Positions 1 through 10,889 are shown, counted from the first letter of the stretch. The stretch: 37,164 nt of DNA from Reclinomonas americana ATCC 50394 (GCA_048213135.1 PS015853.1:1-37164), one strand, 5' to 3'. The notes: generated by a model from the letters alone, not told the origin. Translations and numbers: made by a program.

Positions 1-3
1 CAA

Positions 4-157
4 GAGTCTCGCTGTGTCGCTCAACGAGTCTCGCTGTGTCGCTCAACGAGTCTCGCTGTGTCGCTCAACGAGTCTCGCTGTGTCGCTCAACGAGTCTCGC
101 TGTGTCGCTCAACGAGTCTCGCTGTGTCGCTCAACGAGTCTCGCTGTGTCGCTCAAC
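4..157. repeat. 22-bp minisatellite, 7 copies
   Basis: Seven head-to-tail, essentially perfect copies of a 22-bp unit starting GAGTCTCGCTGTGTCGCTC. It lies in the intron that follows the roadblock exon at 217-402 (minus strand). The apparent open frames across it are only translations of the repeat. Confidence 0.97.
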
Positions 158-216
158 CCTTGTTCCTTCTCTCCCTGATCTATCCCTTCTCTCGTCCTTC
201 TCCCCCTCCTGCTCAC

Positions 217-402
217 CTGAGGATCCAAATCACGCACGACCGAGCGCGCCTTGGCCGCCAACGACGTAATGTGCTGCGCGTACTTTTGCGTCGACGCCGC
301 GTCCAACGACGATCGCACCGCCACGCCGTCCGAGTTCACAATCACCACGCCCACCACGCCCGGGTGCGAATTCAATCGCGTAATCGTCTCCTCAACTTCG
401 CT
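217..402 (-). CDS. DYNLRB: Dynein light chain roadblock-type (DYNLRB/LC7), partial, one internal exon
   Basis: One exon of 62 codons, read on the minus strand, begins SEVEETITRL and ends ARSVVRDLDPQ. Both ends match the roadblock/LC7 family, where animal DYNLRB proteins start (M)AEVEETLKRI and contain KARSTVRDIDPQ. The middle holds the family's beta strands (GVVGVVIVNSDGVAVRSS). The exon is bounded by a CAG acceptor (next to 403) and a CAG|gtgagc donor (216), both in phase 0. The C-terminal third of the roughly 96-residue family lies beyond the left edge of the window. The first exon, with the initiator Met, should be upstream (above 402) in the repeat region and was not identified. Family role: a homodimeric light chain on the dynein intermediate chain, used in cytoplasmic and ciliary transport. 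The bacterial/archaeal MglB-like roadblock proteins are the only realistic alternative, and the introns and close DYNLRB match argue against them. Confidence 0.9.
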
Positions 403-530
403 CTGCGGGAGGTGGGGAAAGGGGGAAGTGAGGACGAGAGGAGAGTGAGAGAGGAGGAGAAGGGAAGAGAGGGAGCACAGTGAAGAAACGGGAAGAACTT
501 GACTGATGAGTGACAGCAGAGTGAAAGGGC

Positions 531-838
531 GAGCTCCATGTGTGTGGGTAAGAGAAGAAGAAGAAGAAAAGAGGGGAGGACAAGGAGGGAGAGAGATCGT
601 GATAGATCGAACAATCTTTCTTGCACTGCGACAAGTGTGCATGACTGAGAGCGAAGAGTGAAAGGCGAGCTCCATGTGTGTGGGTGAGAGACGAAGAAGA
701 AGAAGAGAGGGGAGGACAAGGAGGGAGAGAGATCGTGACAGATCGAACAATCTTTCTTGCACTGCGCCAAGTGTGCACGACTGGGAGCGAAGAGCGAAAG
801 GGCGAGCTCCGCGTGTACTTGTGTGAGTGAGTGTGTGA

Positions 839-878
<40 letters not shown>

Positions 879-1054
879 TCGTGACAGATTGAGAGAGCTG
901 TCTTTCTGCGACAAGGGAGCATGACTGGGAGCAGCGAGATCCGTGAGAACGTGTGTGTGTGTGAGTGAGAGACAAGAGGAGAGAGAAGAGTAGAGGAGAG
1001 TAGAGATATGGACACATCAAGCACACTTTCTTGCACTGCGACAAGTGATCATGG

Positions 1055-1055
<1 letters not shown>
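531..1055. repeat. About 136-bp minisatellite, roughly 4 degenerate copies
   Basis: The landmark GAGCTCC recurs at 531, 667 and 804 (spacing 136 and 137), with a degenerate fourth copy from about 925. Each unit carries GA-rich tracts and a TTTCTTGCACTGCGACAAGT-like segment. The first two full units differ at only a few bases. A related fragment (GAGCATGACTGAGAGCG) is found again near 1693, past the gap. Confidence 0.85.

Positions 1056-1057
<2 letters not shown>

Positions 1058-1112
<55 letters not shown>
1058..1112. repeat. (TC)n microsatellite
   Basis: Uninterrupted TC dinucleotides that run directly into the ACGT-type repeat. Confidence 0.97.
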
Positions 1113-1116
<4 letters not shown>

Positions 1117-1210
1117 GTCGTACGTCGTCGTACGTACGTACGTACGTCGTACGTACGTGTACGTACGTACGTACGTACGTACGTACGTACGTACGTACGT
1201 ACGTACGTAC
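1113..1210. repeat. (ACGT)n self-complementary tetranucleotide repeat
   Basis: Interspersed CGT and ACGT units settle into a pure ACGT tract of more than 50 bp that ends at the assembly gap. ACGT is its own reverse complement, so each single strand can fold on itself. The same repeat type reappears at the right end of the window. Confidence 0.95.
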
Positions 1211-1478
1211 NNNNNNNNNNNNNNNNNNNNNNNNNNNNNNNNNNNNNNNNNNNNNNNNNNNNNNNNNNNNNNNNNNNNNNNNNNNNNNNNNNNNNNNNNN
1301 NNNNNNNNNNNNNNNNNNNNNNNNNNNNNNNNNNNNNNNNNNNNNNNNNNNNNNNNNNNNNNNNNNNNNNNNNNNNNNNNNNNNNNNNNNNNNNNNNNNN
1401 NNNNNNNNNNNNNNNNNNNNNNNNNNNNNNNNNNNNNNNNNNNNNNNNNNNNNNNNNNNNNNNNNNNNNNNNNNNNNN
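1211..1478. other. Assembly gap (268 N)
   Basis: A run of N between an ACGT repeat on the left and a GGTAA-type repeat on the right. Confidence 1.
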
Positions 1479-1587
1479 GGTAAGGGAAGGTAAGGTAAGG
1501 TAAGTAATTAGGTACGACGAACTACTAACGTACGACCTTACCTTTCGTTCGTACTACGTCGACGAACGTAGTAGTACTACTGTCGTC

Positions 1588-1630
<43 letters not shown>

Positions 1631-2433
1631 TCTCTCTCTGTGTGTGTGTGAGAGAGAGAGAGTAGGAGGTTGAGCAAACGTATTTGCAGTGAGCATGACT
1701 GAGAGCGATTTTGAGAAAGCGATTGACTGAACAGCAGAGTGCATGACAAGAGAGAACAACATAACAAGTGAGTGTAGGAGAGCAAGACAGAGAGAGAGAG
1801 AAAGAGAGAAGAGCGCGCCATTTCCAACCAACACTGACACACGCTCACAGACAGTCTCCTTCTGCTCACCACTCCCTCGCCATCACATAGGCGCACACAG
1901 CGCACACAACAGACAACACAGACAAAGAGAGGAGCGCGCAGGTGGCAGTTTGTCACAAGAAAAACAACAAGTTTTTTCGCGCGCTTTTCCTCACAATCAT
2001 GATGAACGCACACGCACGCACAAGTCTCTCTCTCACTCTCTTCTTCTCTCTCTATTTGCCACAAGAGCACTCACCATTGACTCTGTGACACACAAACAAG
2101 AAACACAAATCAACGCACACCACTGTCCGTCGATCGCAACGGACCAGTGGACTCATCCATGCGCGACTGACAGAGATTGCGTCGTCTCTCTGTCACTCTC
2201 CGCCTGTACAAGAGAACGCGCGTGTCGAGACAGCAACAAGGAGAGAGAGACACACACTTACAAGGTGTGTGAGTGTGTGTGCGTGTTTGATCCTGCGGGA
2301 CATTGCCGCCTCTCTCTCTCCCTCCCTCGCGTGACACTGAGCGCGTGCGGTGTTTACAGTGTGCGCGTGGCAGCAGCAGCAGTGACCGCAGCACAAGAAC
2401 GAGCGAGAGAGCAAGAGAGAGCGAGGAATTTTC
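1479..2433. other. Repeat-rich 5' flank of the RasGAP gene
   Basis: Contains a short GGTAAG repeat (1479-1504), ACGT-like patches, and a (TC)n/(GT)n/(GA)n cluster at about 1588-1662. From about 1840 to 2433 the sequence is less repetitive. No conserved coding exon was recognised. The last few hundred bases probably hold the promoter and 5' UTR of the gene starting at 2434, but no specific element can be assigned. Confidence 0.6.
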
Positions 2434-5400
2434 ATGGCAGCGGCGCTATTTGCGTCTTTGACATCATCCTCATCGTCATCGTCTTCCTCATTGCCGCCAC
2501 CACCGCCGCCGCCACCCACCGCGAGCATTGTCATTATTCCACCGGGAACGCCTCCATTATCCGCGGGATCATCATCGGGGGGATCATCATCATCGGTAAT
2601 GAGCAGTGATACGCCACCTCCGTCGCCGCCATCGCCACTGCCGCAGCCGCCGCAGCCGCAGCAGAGGCGAATGGCCACGTCATTGTTATCTGTCCCCACG
2701 GCCACGGCGGCGGCATCTGGGATTCCGCCGGTATTGTCTCCGAGGCGGACGCACTCGATTATGGTGGATGGGATGCTGTCGCCGGCGGGGTCGCCGGGAG
2801 CGCGATTGGCGCGGTTGAAGGAGCTGATTCAGGCGGAGGCGGCGAGGGAGGCGGAGGTGGTTCGAGTGCAGGTGGGTCGAGAGTGGGATGCAAAGTGGAT
2901 GGGATATTGACGGGATTGTGAGCTGACTCTCTCCTCTGTCTCTCTCCCTGCCTCCTTCTCGTTCTCTCCTTCCTTCCTTCTCGTTGTGTCTTCGTTCTCG
3001 TTCTCTCTGCCGTATCTCTCTTCCTCCATGTTCACTCTCCCTTCGTTCTCAAACACTCTCTCTCTTAGTTCTCATTCTCTGTCTTCCTCCTCGTTCTCTC
3101 TTCGTTCTCGTTCTCTCTCCTCCATGTTCGCTCTCTTTTCGTTCTCATTCACTCTCCATTCTTTCCACTCACCCTGCCAACGCGTTCTATCCCCTTCTCG
3201 TTCTCGTTATTCTCGTGCCTCCTTCCTTTACGTTCCCGCTCATCTCCTTCTGGTCTTCTCTGCATTATTATCGTTCACCCTCCATTCCTTCTCGTTTTCT
3301 CTTCGTTCTCGTGCACTCTGCCGCTTTCTCATTCTCTCTCCTTGCTTCTCGGTTGTACTCACTTCGCTCCGTCTCTCCTGCCTTCTCATTCATTCTTCCT
3401 TCCTTTTCGTGCTCATTCTCTTTGCTATCCATGGAGTTCGCAGCACACTCAAACCTGTGATGCACGAGAGAAGAAAAAATGCAGAAGAATGAGAACTTGA
3501 AGCTATCTGTCGATATCGATCGACGGTATGAAAGAGCATGAGAGGCGACTGAGCGCTGAGCCACCACCTCCACCTTGATCTCAATTTTTTTTGCACCCTC
3601 CCACATTCCTTCGTCTCACCTAGACTCTGTCATCTTCCACATTGGCGCTACCGTCATGTTGTCTTCTCTTCCCCTTCCCACCCTTCCCTTCCCACCCTTC
3701 CCCCTTCCCACCCTTCCCTTCCCACCCTTCCCCCTTTCCCCACCCTCCCCTTCCCACCCTTCCCCCTTCTTTCCTCTCACATCCTCTTCTCCCTTTATCG
3801 CAGCGCGAAATGCCCGCACTTGCCGCCGAACTCGGCAAACTCTCCCGCAAACTGCGCGAGTTCAAGGTCAAGATCTTCAACATTGACCGCAAGGTCAAGT
3901 TCTACGTCGGCATCCAGTCACCACTGGAGCAGCACAAGTACGAGGACTTTCTCGGCAACTTCTTCGAGACCGCTCACATGGACCAACACCCGCTTGGCGC
4001 GAGGCTAGAGGTGCGTGGCGCAGAGTGGATTGCACGGATTGACAAAGAGTAATGCTGAAAGAATCCGCCAGGCCTTTGTCAAGCTGTTGAATCTATGTCG
4101 ATGGTATCCCGAGTATCTGTGCCATGTGGTGGATTACGTACCGTTCCAGGAGCTGGATTCACTCGTCGCCACCACGTGCTCGTCGCTGTTTGGCAATTTC
4201 TACCAGCCAGGAGAGGAGTGGTTGTTGTTGAGATTTCTGCAGGTTCGATATCGGGGAAGTGGCAGGGTGTTGTGATACATGGTTCCTCTCCCCTCTCGCT
4301 CTCCCCTCTCGCTCTCCCCTCTCGCTCTCCCCTCTCGCTCTCCCCTCTCGCTCTCCCCTCTCGCTCTCCCCTCTCGCTCCCCCCTCTCGCTCCCCCCTCT
4401 CGCTCTCCCCCTCTCGCTCTCCCCTCTCACCTCACACACTTCCCGCCTCCGCAGAAACACGCCACCCACCCGCGCCGGCGCCTGCATCATGTTCGTTGTC
4501 GACTATTGCATCGACGAGGAAGTCAAGCCAAAGCTCGGCTGTTGCGTCTCCTTTCCTCTCTGCCTCTCTCCCCCCCCCCCCCCCTCCTCTCTCCTTGGCT
4601 CATTCCTTCTAGTGATCCACGACGCCGTCGGCATCACCGCCGAAACCATTCGGCAAGTGTGCAAAACCATTCCCGAGAAGCTCCTGCCGCAGTGGTTCAA
4701 GGACAAGTACAGCGATCGCTTCCTGACGCGGGCGGAGGTGTACTGCAATCGGTGCGGTCGGCTGCAGGGTGTCAACTTGGAGCATGTGGTGGCGGCGCAC
4801 AAGCAGATTGTGCAGTCGGATCGATTGTTGTTGCGTGGCTCGAAGGAAGGGAAAGGAGGAGAGCGAGTGCTTCTGACTCCCTGAGTGCGCACAGTGTGGA
4901 GCATCAGGACGAGGTGTATGCGGCGCTGGTGTACCTCAAGAGCAAGTACTCGCCATCTGTGGTCGTGTTTGACTTGGAAGGTTTGGTTGTCTTCAACGTG
5001 CATTGGTGTGGCGAGATGGTTNNNNNNNNNNNNNNNNNNNNNNNNNNNNNNNNNNNNNNNNNNNNNNNNNNNNNNNNNNNNNNNNNNNNNNNNNNNNNNN
5101 NNNNNNNNNNNNNNNNNNNNNNNNNNNNNNNNNNNNNNNNNNNNNNNNNNNNNNNNNNNNNNNNNNNNNNNNNNNNNNNNNNNNNNNNNNNNNNNNNNNN
5201 NNNNNNNNNNNNNNNNNNNNNNNNNNNNNNNNNNNNNNNNNNNNNNNNNNNNNNNNNNNNNNNNNNNNNNNNNNNNNNNNNNNNNNNNNNNNNNNNNNNN
5301 NNNNNNNNNNNNNNNNNNNNNNNNNNNNNNNNNNNNNNNNNNNNNNNNNNNNNNNNNNNNNNNNNNNNNNNNNNNNNNNNNNNNNNNNNNNNNNNNNNNN

Positions 5401-8400
5401 NNNNNNNNNNNNNNNNNNNNNNNNNNNNNNNNNNNNNNNNNNNNNNNNNNNNNNNNNNNNNNNNNNNNNNNNNNNNNNNNNNNNNNNNNNNNNNNNNNNN
5501 NNNNNNNNNNNNNNNNNNNNNNNNNNNNNNNNNNNNNNNNNNNNNNNNNNNNNNNNNNNNNNNNNNNNNNNNNNNNNNNNNNNNNNNNNNNNNNNNNNNN
5601 NNNNNNNNNNNNNNNNNNNNNNNNNNNNNNNNNNNNNNNNNNNNNNNNNNNNCTCTCCCCTCTCGCTCTCCCCTCTCGCTCTCCCCTCTCGCTCTCCCTC
5701 TCGCTCTCCCTCTCGCTCTCCCCTCTCGCTCTCCCCGTCTCGCTCTCCCCCTCTCGCTCTCCTCCGTCGCTCTTCCCCTTCCCCCATTTTCCTTCCCCTT
5801 CCCCTTCCTCCCCATTATCTCCCCTCCCTCCCCATTATCTCCCCTCCCTCCCCTTCCCTCACTTTCTCCATCACAGCGCGTGCTGGTCTTCGACTTTGCG
5901 AGGTGCACGGACACGTTGAATTTCCTGCGAGCGAACACCTACGGCACCAAGTTGCTGAGTGCATACACCAAGTTTCGTGCTGCGCAGTCGACACGGCATC
6001 GCTTGCTTTTTGCAGTACTAATTGTTCCTTGTACTTCCAGGCGCGGTGGCGGACGGGCGGTACTACGGCATGCTTTGCATGAAACCCTGTCGCGGTACAT
6101 TAATGACGATGATTCGGACTTGGAAATTGATCCGCTCAAGGTGTGTCTCACTACTCACTCTCCCCTTTCCTTGCTTTCCGTCGTGTCTCATCGACTCGCA
6201 GATCGCCAAGAGGTTAAACATGCACGCCGAACTCAACCGTGACCGCACCGAGTTGGCGCAGATTCGTGAAATTCGCTTTGTTATTGACGAGAGTTGCGCA
6301 TCTCCGCCTCCTCCAGTCATTCCTCTCTGCGCCTCACCCTTGCTCCTTTATCTGGCGCGCAGACACACCTCGCCTTGTATCATTATGTTCCGATGTGTTG
6401 GATGGCATCTTCTCCTCGCTGCCGGAGATGCCGCATGGCATTCGATGGCTATCGAAGCAGCTCGTACTGTTGCGTGGTGCTTTCTCTCTGTGTGAGAGTG
6501 GTTTCACCTTTTGGTCTCATGAATGAATGCGGGTGCAGAATGGCCAAGGAGCGGCAACCGGAACTTGACTTGGACAAGCAACGGATTTTGGTGGCAGGGT
6601 TTGTATTTCTAAGGTTTATCCTGCCGGCTGTTGTGGCACCCGAGACACTGGGAGTTGTTGATACGCCTGTGACGCCGGAGTATCGGAATGGATTGACGTT
6701 GGTGCGTGGGTTGCCAGAGAGAGAGAGAGGAGGGATAGGGAGAGGGAGAGAGACTGTGAGGTTTGATTGTCTCGACTTCGCATTCAAACTGTGTGCATAA
6801 TTGTGCATATTGTTGCGGCATGATTTTCACGCTCTGTTCGTTGGTATCTCTGCTCTCCCTTCTTTCGCTCTTGTCTTCTTCTCTCTGTCTCTGATTCCAT
6901 CTCTTTTGTATCATGTTGGAATCTCCTAGCTCTGTCTCTCTCGCTCCCTCTTTCACTTTGCAAGTCTATCTTTTGGTAGCTCTATTTTCGTCCTCTTTCT
7001 CTTTTTTTCTCTCCCTTGTCTTTTGCGCTTTTCACTTCAGTTTTTTACTTTGGCAAGTTATCGTGCTTGTAATTTTGCTCTCCTCTACCTCCTCTTTCTC
7101 CTCCTCTTTCTCCTCCTCTTCCACCTCCTTCTCTCTCTCTCTCCCCTTGTCTGTCACTTCAATTTAGAGTTGTTGTTGGCAACTATGCTCTCCTTCTCTG
7201 TCTTGCCGCACTTTCCCTCTCTCTCGCTCTGTGCGTCTTTCTCTTTGCATTCTCGTCTCTTTCTCGATGTTTGGAACGATCGTATTGGTCTCTCTCTCTC
7301 TCTCTCTCTCTCGCTGTGTTGTATCTTTTTCATCATTCCTGCACAGATTGTTAAAGTTTTTGAATCTCTCTTCTCCTTTTCTCTCCCCCTGCTCATCCCT
7401 CCTTTGCAGATCGTAAAAGTGCTGGAGAAGATGGCCACAGCGCTGCTGTTTGGACCAAAGGACCCGCACATGATGCCGCTGAACGAATTTCTGGAGGAGA
7501 AGAGACCTCTGCTGGTGGCATACGTGCAGGAGTTGATTGACGTCAGCGATCCGGACCCGCTGTTCATGGCAAGTCTCCTTCTTCATTCCGCTCTTTGCGC
7601 GTGCTGGAAGAAGTCTCACACTCGCTCTCTTGCCATCCAACAGAGCCCACTGGCAGACTCCGTGCCTTCCACCGTCACCATCACACCCAACGAACTCTTT
7701 ACGCTCCACCGTCAGTTTTTGGAAAACCTGCCCAAAGTGGTTCGTTTCTCTTCTCGTTTTATCTGGGCGGTGCAATCCGCCTTACCCCTCCTCCGTTCTT
7801 GCAGTTGGACGCCATGCATCTGGCACGGCAAGGCATGATCCGCGCCGATGGTCACGACGAAATGGAACTGATTGTCCGCGAGCTGGGTGCGGTGTCGCGC
7901 CTGCTGCCGCGTGAGGAGAACAAGTTCCTGTTGGTGGAGGTGCCGTCGTCCGTGACTGCTGGTCGGAGATTAGAGGTTTGTATCCGCTCCTGGTCGTCAT
8001 CTTCTTCTCGAAGCCGCTCACCGCCACCACCGCAGCCGCTGTCGCCGGAAACCATGCACACTCGCGATCCGAAAATCACTGCCGCCCTCGACGCGCTGCG
8101 ATTAGTGTTTCTGCAAGAGGATGGTGTGTCGCCGTACTTGTGTGCGTCGCTCACCGAGTGGCTGCAGGCCAAGAGCGAGGTGTGTGGCAAAAGGGTATTC
8201 AGCGATGTTTGTTCCTTTTCGAGCTCATTCGGTATCGGCAACAGATATGTTCGGATGATCGCATGTTGATGGAGTTGTCGGATGCGGTGGATCGACTGGA
8301 CGAGTTGCCACCGGCGTTCACGGAGGATCATTTTTTGATGTTGCTGCAGTTGTTGGAGAAGGTGAGGTGACCCAGGAAAGAGTGGGTAAAAGGGATGTGG

Positions 8401-10057
8401 AGGAATAGGCAGAGAGAAGAGACAGGCAGGCTGAGAAAAAGGGAGTGAGAGAGAGGGAGTGGAGTGTGCGCGAGAGAGACAGAATGAGATGGAATGTCAG
8501 CTTCTCTCTCTGTCAGAATGCTGACTTCAATTCGTGGCAGACTGGCAGAGGGCGTGTGAGTGTTAGAGAGAATGATTTAGAAGGATTGTCAGCGTTCTTA
8601 CTCTTTCTATATGTGCTGCTTCTGTTGTTTCCACCCGTGACAGACAGACAGAGGGCGTGAGAGAGAAAGAGAGACTGTGAGAGAATGAGAAGGGTTGTCG
8701 GCCTTCTAGTTGTGTTACTGTCTTGACAGCAAACAGACAGACAGAGTGAGAAAGATAGGAGGAGATTGTGCAAGAGAGTGAGAAGCAATGAGAGTGATTG
8801 TCAGCCTTTCGACGTGTTGCTCTCAGTGTTTTCACCTTGACAGAAAACGAGTTTGTGTGTGGGAGAGTATGAACGAGTAGGATTGTCATCCCTCTCATTC
8901 TTTCACTGTGTGCTGCTCTCCGGGTTATCACCCGCGACACACAGAAGATGCGAGAGCGAGAGAGAATGAGTGTGTGTGTGTTTCGTAGAGAGAGAGAGAG
9001 AGAGAAACAATGAGAACAATTGCCAACCTTTCTCTCTTTTCTCAGTAATTCCTGTGGCTCACTCTTTCCCTTTCTCTCCCCCTTTACCCTCACCAGGAGT
9101 ACAACAAGCGAGAGACCTACCGCGCCGCGCTGCTGGAGGACTACGGGCGCCTGCGCACCTCGGTCGAACAGCTGAGGAAAGAAATCATTGCGGCCATGGA
9201 GGAGCGCTTGGCGTACTCGGACTTTCTGTCGCAGGCCAAGCGGACGAGTTTCGAGCGGCGCGCCAAGATGAAGATGCAGAGCATGTCGGGCAGCATGAAG
9301 AAGCGGCGCAGTTTGGAGACGTCGGACCCGAGGAATTTGAAAAAGGGCAGCAAGAGGACGGCGAGTTTGCCGGATGTGTCGCTGGAACCGTTGCGTGAAA
9401 AGGGGGAAAGGGGCGGAAGGGAAAGATCTTTCCTTTGCCTTCATGGCCACCTTTCTCTCTCTCTCCCTTCCTTTCTCCGTCAGTTCACCCTCTTCTCTGT
9501 TGCATTCGACATGCTTCATTTCTCTGCACTCTGTGCGCTCTCTTGCACTCATTCATGTCTCTCTTGTCCTCTGTGTTCCTGTTTCTCCCTCCTTCTGGCA
9601 TCAGTCTCTGCTGTCTCCTTTTTCTCATTTCTCTTTACACCCATTGCGTTTTCTTCTCGTATCTCTTTCCCTTGTTTGCTTCCCTATCTGCTCTCACCCT
9701 TCCACCCTTCCCCCCTTCTCCCACCCTCACACCTCCATTTCCCTTCGTTGCAGTCCCCCCGGCACCGTCCTCGGCCCATACATCTTCACCCAGGAGGACC
9801 TGGCCGGCAAACGCCTGGTGGCCTCCTTCGACTCCAAGGCGGTCGGCGTGCCCGGCTGGTGTATCGAGTTCCGCTCGCAGTACGCCGGCATGATCGACGT
9901 GGTGTTCAAGGAGGGCGCCGGTCAGGAGACCGGCCGTGTGTACGTCGACATTGACACGCTGTTGGACGATTCGCTGTCGAGAGAGACGTTTCAGTGTGGC
10001 CCACTGGAGCTGCGCATCAAGTCGTTCCTGTCTCTCATCAACAAGATTTTAACATGA
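2434..10057 (+). CDS. IQGAP-family Ras GTPase-activating protein
   Basis: About 18 exons: 2434-2871, 3804-4010, 4048-4271 (or 4242), 4455-4540, 4613-4814, 4895 to beyond 5021 (lost in the gap), 5877-5986, 6041-6140, 6202-6292, 6363-6468, 6539-6701, 7410-7568, 7644-7739, 7805-7975, 8036-8179, 8245-8361, 9097-9377 and 9754-10057. The ATG at 2434 opens a Ser/Pro-rich N-terminus followed by a helix. RasGAP helices follow (EEWLLLRFLQ near 4230). The catalytic loop is LNFLRANTYGTK (5922-5957), whose Arg sits where active RasGAPs carry the arginine finger. Next come LEIDPLK (6120-6140), MPHGIRWLSKQL (6428-6463), the family signature FLRFILPAVVAP (from 6606) and LFGPKDPHMMPLNEF (7449-7493). The RasGAP_C region spans about 7650-8361. 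A basic helix follows (9097 onward), then an IQGAP-like C-terminal domain ending SLINKILT. No CH domain or IQ motif was seen. About 130 residues between 4455 and 5021 are unlike the family core. Role by family: stimulates GTP hydrolysis on Ras-type GTPases, or scaffolds Rac/Cdc42. Junctions around 4242-4455, 4814-4895 and 9377-9754 are the least certain. Confidence 0.88.
3664..3775. repeat. Pyrimidine minisatellite (CCCTTCCCA-type) in intron 1
   Basis: Repeated CTTCCCACCCTTCCC blocks just upstream of the exon-2 acceptor of the RasGAP gene. They form part of a very pyrimidine-rich 930-bp first intron (2872-3803) that otherwise holds TTCGTTCTC-like repeats. Confidence 0.9.
4283..4435. repeat. 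13-bp minisatellite CCCCTCTCGCTCT, copy block 1
   Basis: About eleven copies of a 13-bp pyrimidine unit in an intron of the RasGAP gene. The same unit reappears to the right of the gap at 5653. Confidence 0.95.
5022..5652. other. Assembly gap (631 N) inside the RasGAP gene
   Basis: The gap interrupts the exon that begins at 4895 (coding runs up to the first N) and ends in the 13-bp pyrimidine minisatellite. The end of that exon, and possibly another exon, is missing. Confidence 1.
5653..5770. repeat. 13-bp minisatellite CCCCTCTCGCTCT, copy block 2
   Basis: The same unit as at 4283-4435, decaying into other C/T-rich sequence before the acceptor at 5876. Confidence 0.93.
8400..9060. repeat. 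Degenerate roughly 100-bp intronic repeat
   Basis: The 735-bp intron 8362-9096 of the RasGAP gene carries about six diverged copies of a unit with a GATTGTCAGCCTTCT-like core (near 8488, 8584, 8691, 8793, 8881, 9016). The cores are followed by gene-strand TGACAGACAGA and GAGAGA tracts. The intron is purine-rich on the coding strand, the opposite polarity to the other RasGAP introns. Confidence 0.7.
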
Positions 10058-10889
10058 CTTTTTTTCGTCGTTGTGAGTGACATTTTTCCCCCTAAAAAAA
10101 CTGAGTGGTGGTTGTGGTGTTGGTTGTAGTTATCTGTGTGTGGCTCGTGGTGGTGAGCCCTCTACTAATGAATTTTTGGCGAGTGTTGTTGTTACGCCTG
10201 CATGGCGACGGGTTCCATCGAACAAGGTGTTGAATTCACTGTCACTGGTTGGTTGGCGTGCTTGCCTCTTGCACCTGCGTGCTCTCCAATTCTTTTTGTG
10301 ATCTCGTGTGCTTTCTCGTGCAGAAACGACAGCATGAAGCATTTCGAATTCATCGCGTTCTGTTGGCGAGATGTCTCACTCTCTCAAGATGGATCATCAT
10401 GCCGCTCCGTTGCTGTTGGGATCAGTAATGTTGTTGTTGTGGCGGTCGTGGCGAGCCGGCTCAAAACCAGAAGCAAACAAACAATCTCCCACCCGCAGCC
10501 TCAGGGCAATTAGAACCCTAGCGTCGCTACTGCAGCACGAGTTCAGCGTCTACGTAGGCCGCTGACACTATTTGCGCCACGAAATCCTTTCGAGGCCGAC
10601 ACGCGTTTAATTGGCTTTGCCTCCCGAAAGGGAAGATGACTGTTGGAGAAGTAATTATGTGCTGTAAACTGTTGGTGCGCCAAGGTCATTGTGGGCATTG
10701 CCGCATTGCTGGAATGTGGTGAATGAAGCTCAAAGTGTTTTGTCGTGAAGGGCAGTGTCAAGGGTCCAGGGTACAAGGTTGCAGCTAGGTGCACAATACA
10801 AAGGCGAGCATGGTGTTAAGAGGTAGAACTTACGTACGTAAGAGCCTCAGTTGTCCTCGCCGTCCTCGTCCCACTCATTCGATCATTAC
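10058..10889. other. Intergenic region between RasGAP and SLX4-like genes
   Basis: This is 832 bp between two same-strand genes. It holds the RasGAP 3' UTR (TG-rich just after the stop) and presumably the SLX4 promoter. It is unusual in the window for being almost free of tandem repeats. Short open frames here have no recognisable domain and no coding-like composition. No tRNA or other RNA gene was seen. Confidence 0.6.

Noticed and set aside
4-157. CRISPR-like direct repeats
   Set aside because: The copies are contiguous with no spacers, and the window is eukaryotic. This is a minisatellite.
109-1044. Long minus-strand open frames of 180-311 residues
   Set aside because: Only the 62-codon roadblock exon within them is conserved. 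The rest is translation of the 136-bp repeat and (GT)n/(GA)n tracts (SLSLTHTHTH-like).
1008-1503. Open frames across the first gap
   Set aside because: They consist of TC and ACGT repeat translation plus N.
8400-9060. Transposable element in the RasGAP intron
   Set aside because: No terminal repeats, target-site duplications or transposase-like coding. Only diverged tandem units are seen.
10077-10565. Possible small genes in the RasGAP-SLX4 intergenic region
   Set aside because: Short overlapping frames on both strands with no domain, no clear start context and no splice-consistent extension.
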